This document shows, piece by piece, positions 63,102-64,000 of a stretch of DNA of 64,000 nt. The DNA is taken from the NCBI RefSeq assembly GCF_005844325.1, contig NZ_SPFY01000003.1:62001-126000 (forward strand), written 5' to 3'. The position numbers and the translations under genes were made by a program. Numbering within the stretch: position 1 is the first letter of the stretch; every line of letters starts with the position of its first letter. The notes beneath the pieces are model-generated. The model had not been told where the DNA came from. It searched no databases and saw only the letters and a list, made by a program, of their open reading frames with translations. Origin of the DNA: Collinsella aerofaciens. GTDB taxonomy: Bacteria; Actinomycetota; Coriobacteriia; Coriobacteriales; Coriobacteriaceae.

Positions 63102-64000
63102 TGAAGGCGATCTGGCTTGCGTGCTGCGCGTGCGGCGATTACGGGCTGTTGCAGCGGGAAGTCGAGGGCCGTGATACGGGTGCACAGGTGCTTCGCGTGG
63201 GTGACCTGGACGGGCTGGTTTCCATGGCGCGGGCGTTTCCGTCGCGCCGCGGAGCTGCCATCATCGCGGCGTCTCTGTTTGATACCGAAGATGTGCGCAA
63301 GACTGTTGCGCGCCTGACGGCCGAAGGCCGCGTGAGTCGCGTGGTCGTGTTGATAGAAGCACTCGATCCGTCGGATATCGAGGGGCTGTTTCGCGCAGGG
63401 GCGACCGAGGTCATCGCTGCGCACAGTATATGCGGCAACGGGCGAGCGGGCGAGGGAGCGGTTGATTCCGATCGGCGCATGACGATTGAGCCCGATGCTT
63501 TTGTTGATAGGGAACCCGGGGCGCCTCGCGCTACAAGAGGCCCGCGTGTTGATGATTATGGAAAAGCGGAAGCCGAGCATGGTCGGCGCCCCCGGAACCC
63601 CCTTGTATACGATGACGCTGGAGGACCGGCGCAGCATGCTGGCGACTCCCCGGCTGTAGATATGGGATACGTGCGCGGCGTGAATCTGGCGGATGAACTC
63701 GACGAAGTTGAGGGCTTTGCCGGGTGCGGCGAGTTGTCGCTGATGCAGCATGAGCAGATTGCGCAGAACGAGCCTGCCTCGCAGACCGAACAAGCCGCCA
63801 TGCCGGCTTGGACGCAGCGTGTAGTTGCGGCGGGGGAGACGGGGACGCTGTCACCGACGCCCGCCCCGCCGCCTCCGATGCCGCCGGCAGACGCTGCCGC
63901 TTCGCCGCATCGAGCTCCGGTCATCTGCGCCATTTCGGGTTCGGGCGGTTGCGGCAAGTCGACGATCGTTGCCACCATGGCACACACATCGTCGCTGTTG
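63101..64000 (+). CDS. CpaE/TadZ-like pilus localisation ATPase (3' truncated by window end)
   Basis: The first 300 codons, open to the end of the window. The N-terminal 110 residues (MKAIWLACCACGDYGLLQRE..., FRAGATEVIAA) look like the receiver-type domain of CpaE/TadZ. A long Pro/Ala-rich linker (about 120-275) follows. The last residues begin a MinD/ParA-type P-loop, ICAISGSGGCGKST, at about 279-292, with a deviant Walker A. TadZ proteins position the pilus machine. The linker is unusually long. Downstream tadA, tadB and tadC are expected beyond the window. Confidence 0.8.
   Translation, partial: MKAIWLACCACGDYGLLQREVEGRDTGAQVLRVGDLDGLVSMARAFPSRRGAAIIAASLFDTEDVRKTVARLTAEGRVSRVVVLIEALDPSDIEGLFRAGATEVIAAHSICGNGRAGEGAVDSDRRMTIEPDAFVDREPGAPRATRGPRVDDYGKAEAEHGRRPRNPLVYDDAGGPAQHAGDSPAVDMGYVRGVNLADELDEVEGFAGCGELSLMQHEQIAQNEPASQTEQAAMPAWTQRVVAAGETGTLSPTPAPPPPMPPADAAASPHRAPVICAISGSGGCGKSTIVATMAHTSSLL

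Overview
The window is about 60% GC, densely packed and bacterial. Its gene content points to a Gram-positive gut anaerobe of the Coriobacteriia, most likely a Collinsella-like organism. This is inference from content: rubrerythrin, a mannose-family PTS with fructoselysine-type deglycases, a T-box leader on pheST, an ECF nickel/cobalt transporter, lactate dehydrogenase, MetA-type homoserine acyltransferase and a Tad pilus locus. No rRNA, CRISPR array, insertion sequence or intact prophage was seen. One tRNA (Val-GAC) is present.

Layout. 0-13 kb holds housekeeping genes: a MutY-like glycosylase, rubrerythrin, a small membrane protein, RmuC, an ABC exporter, endonuclease III, Mfd, a PAP2 phosphatase, a threonine-aldolase-like enzyme and a GNAT acetyltransferase. 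DNA repair is over-represented (MutY-like, RmuC, Nth, Mfd, and later RecQ). 13-27.6 kb is a carbohydrate/amine utilisation region. It has three FrlB-type SIS deglycase paralogues, three GntR/UTRA regulators, a mannose-family PTS (IIAB, IIC, IID), a DMT transporter and a HAD phosphatase, with YitT and RecQ interspersed. Repeated operator-like motifs pair each regulator with particular promoters. The simplest reading is import and phosphorylation of Amadori-type sugar-amine conjugates followed by deglycation.

27.8-34.5 kb carries lactate dehydrogenase, MetA (with the acetyl-CoA-type Glu111), 5-formyl-THF cyclo-ligase, a HicAB toxin-antitoxin pair and a large M16C protease. 34.5-39.9 kb is a more accessory stretch: a palindrome-rich intergenic region, an AlbA/Schlafen-type ATP-binding regulator, an orphan protein, an HNH endonuclease resembling type IV restriction enzymes, a zinc-ribbon protein, a DUF5710 protein and tRNA-Val. 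40.2-54.7 kb returns to core functions: a DMT transporter, a DUF4012 protein, GlmM, an M32 carboxypeptidase, T-box-pheS-pheT, a NikMN-Q-O transporter behind a NikR-type palindrome, and a zinc-dependent phospholipase C-like protein. 54.7-64 kb has a PD-(D/E)XK-like orphan, pyruvate kinase, a Ca2+-type P-type ATPase, RsgA and the start of a Tad pilus locus (CpaB, then TadZ/CpaE running off the end).

The most unusual feature is not one gene. The intergenic DNA repeatedly carries large hairpin elements about 50-130 bp long (1681, 15071, 21203, 23453, 34676, 55812, 60790 and 62280), mostly with further pairing inside. Two families of shorter dispersed repeats accompany them. Most of these elements lack a U-tract, so ordinary terminators do not explain them.
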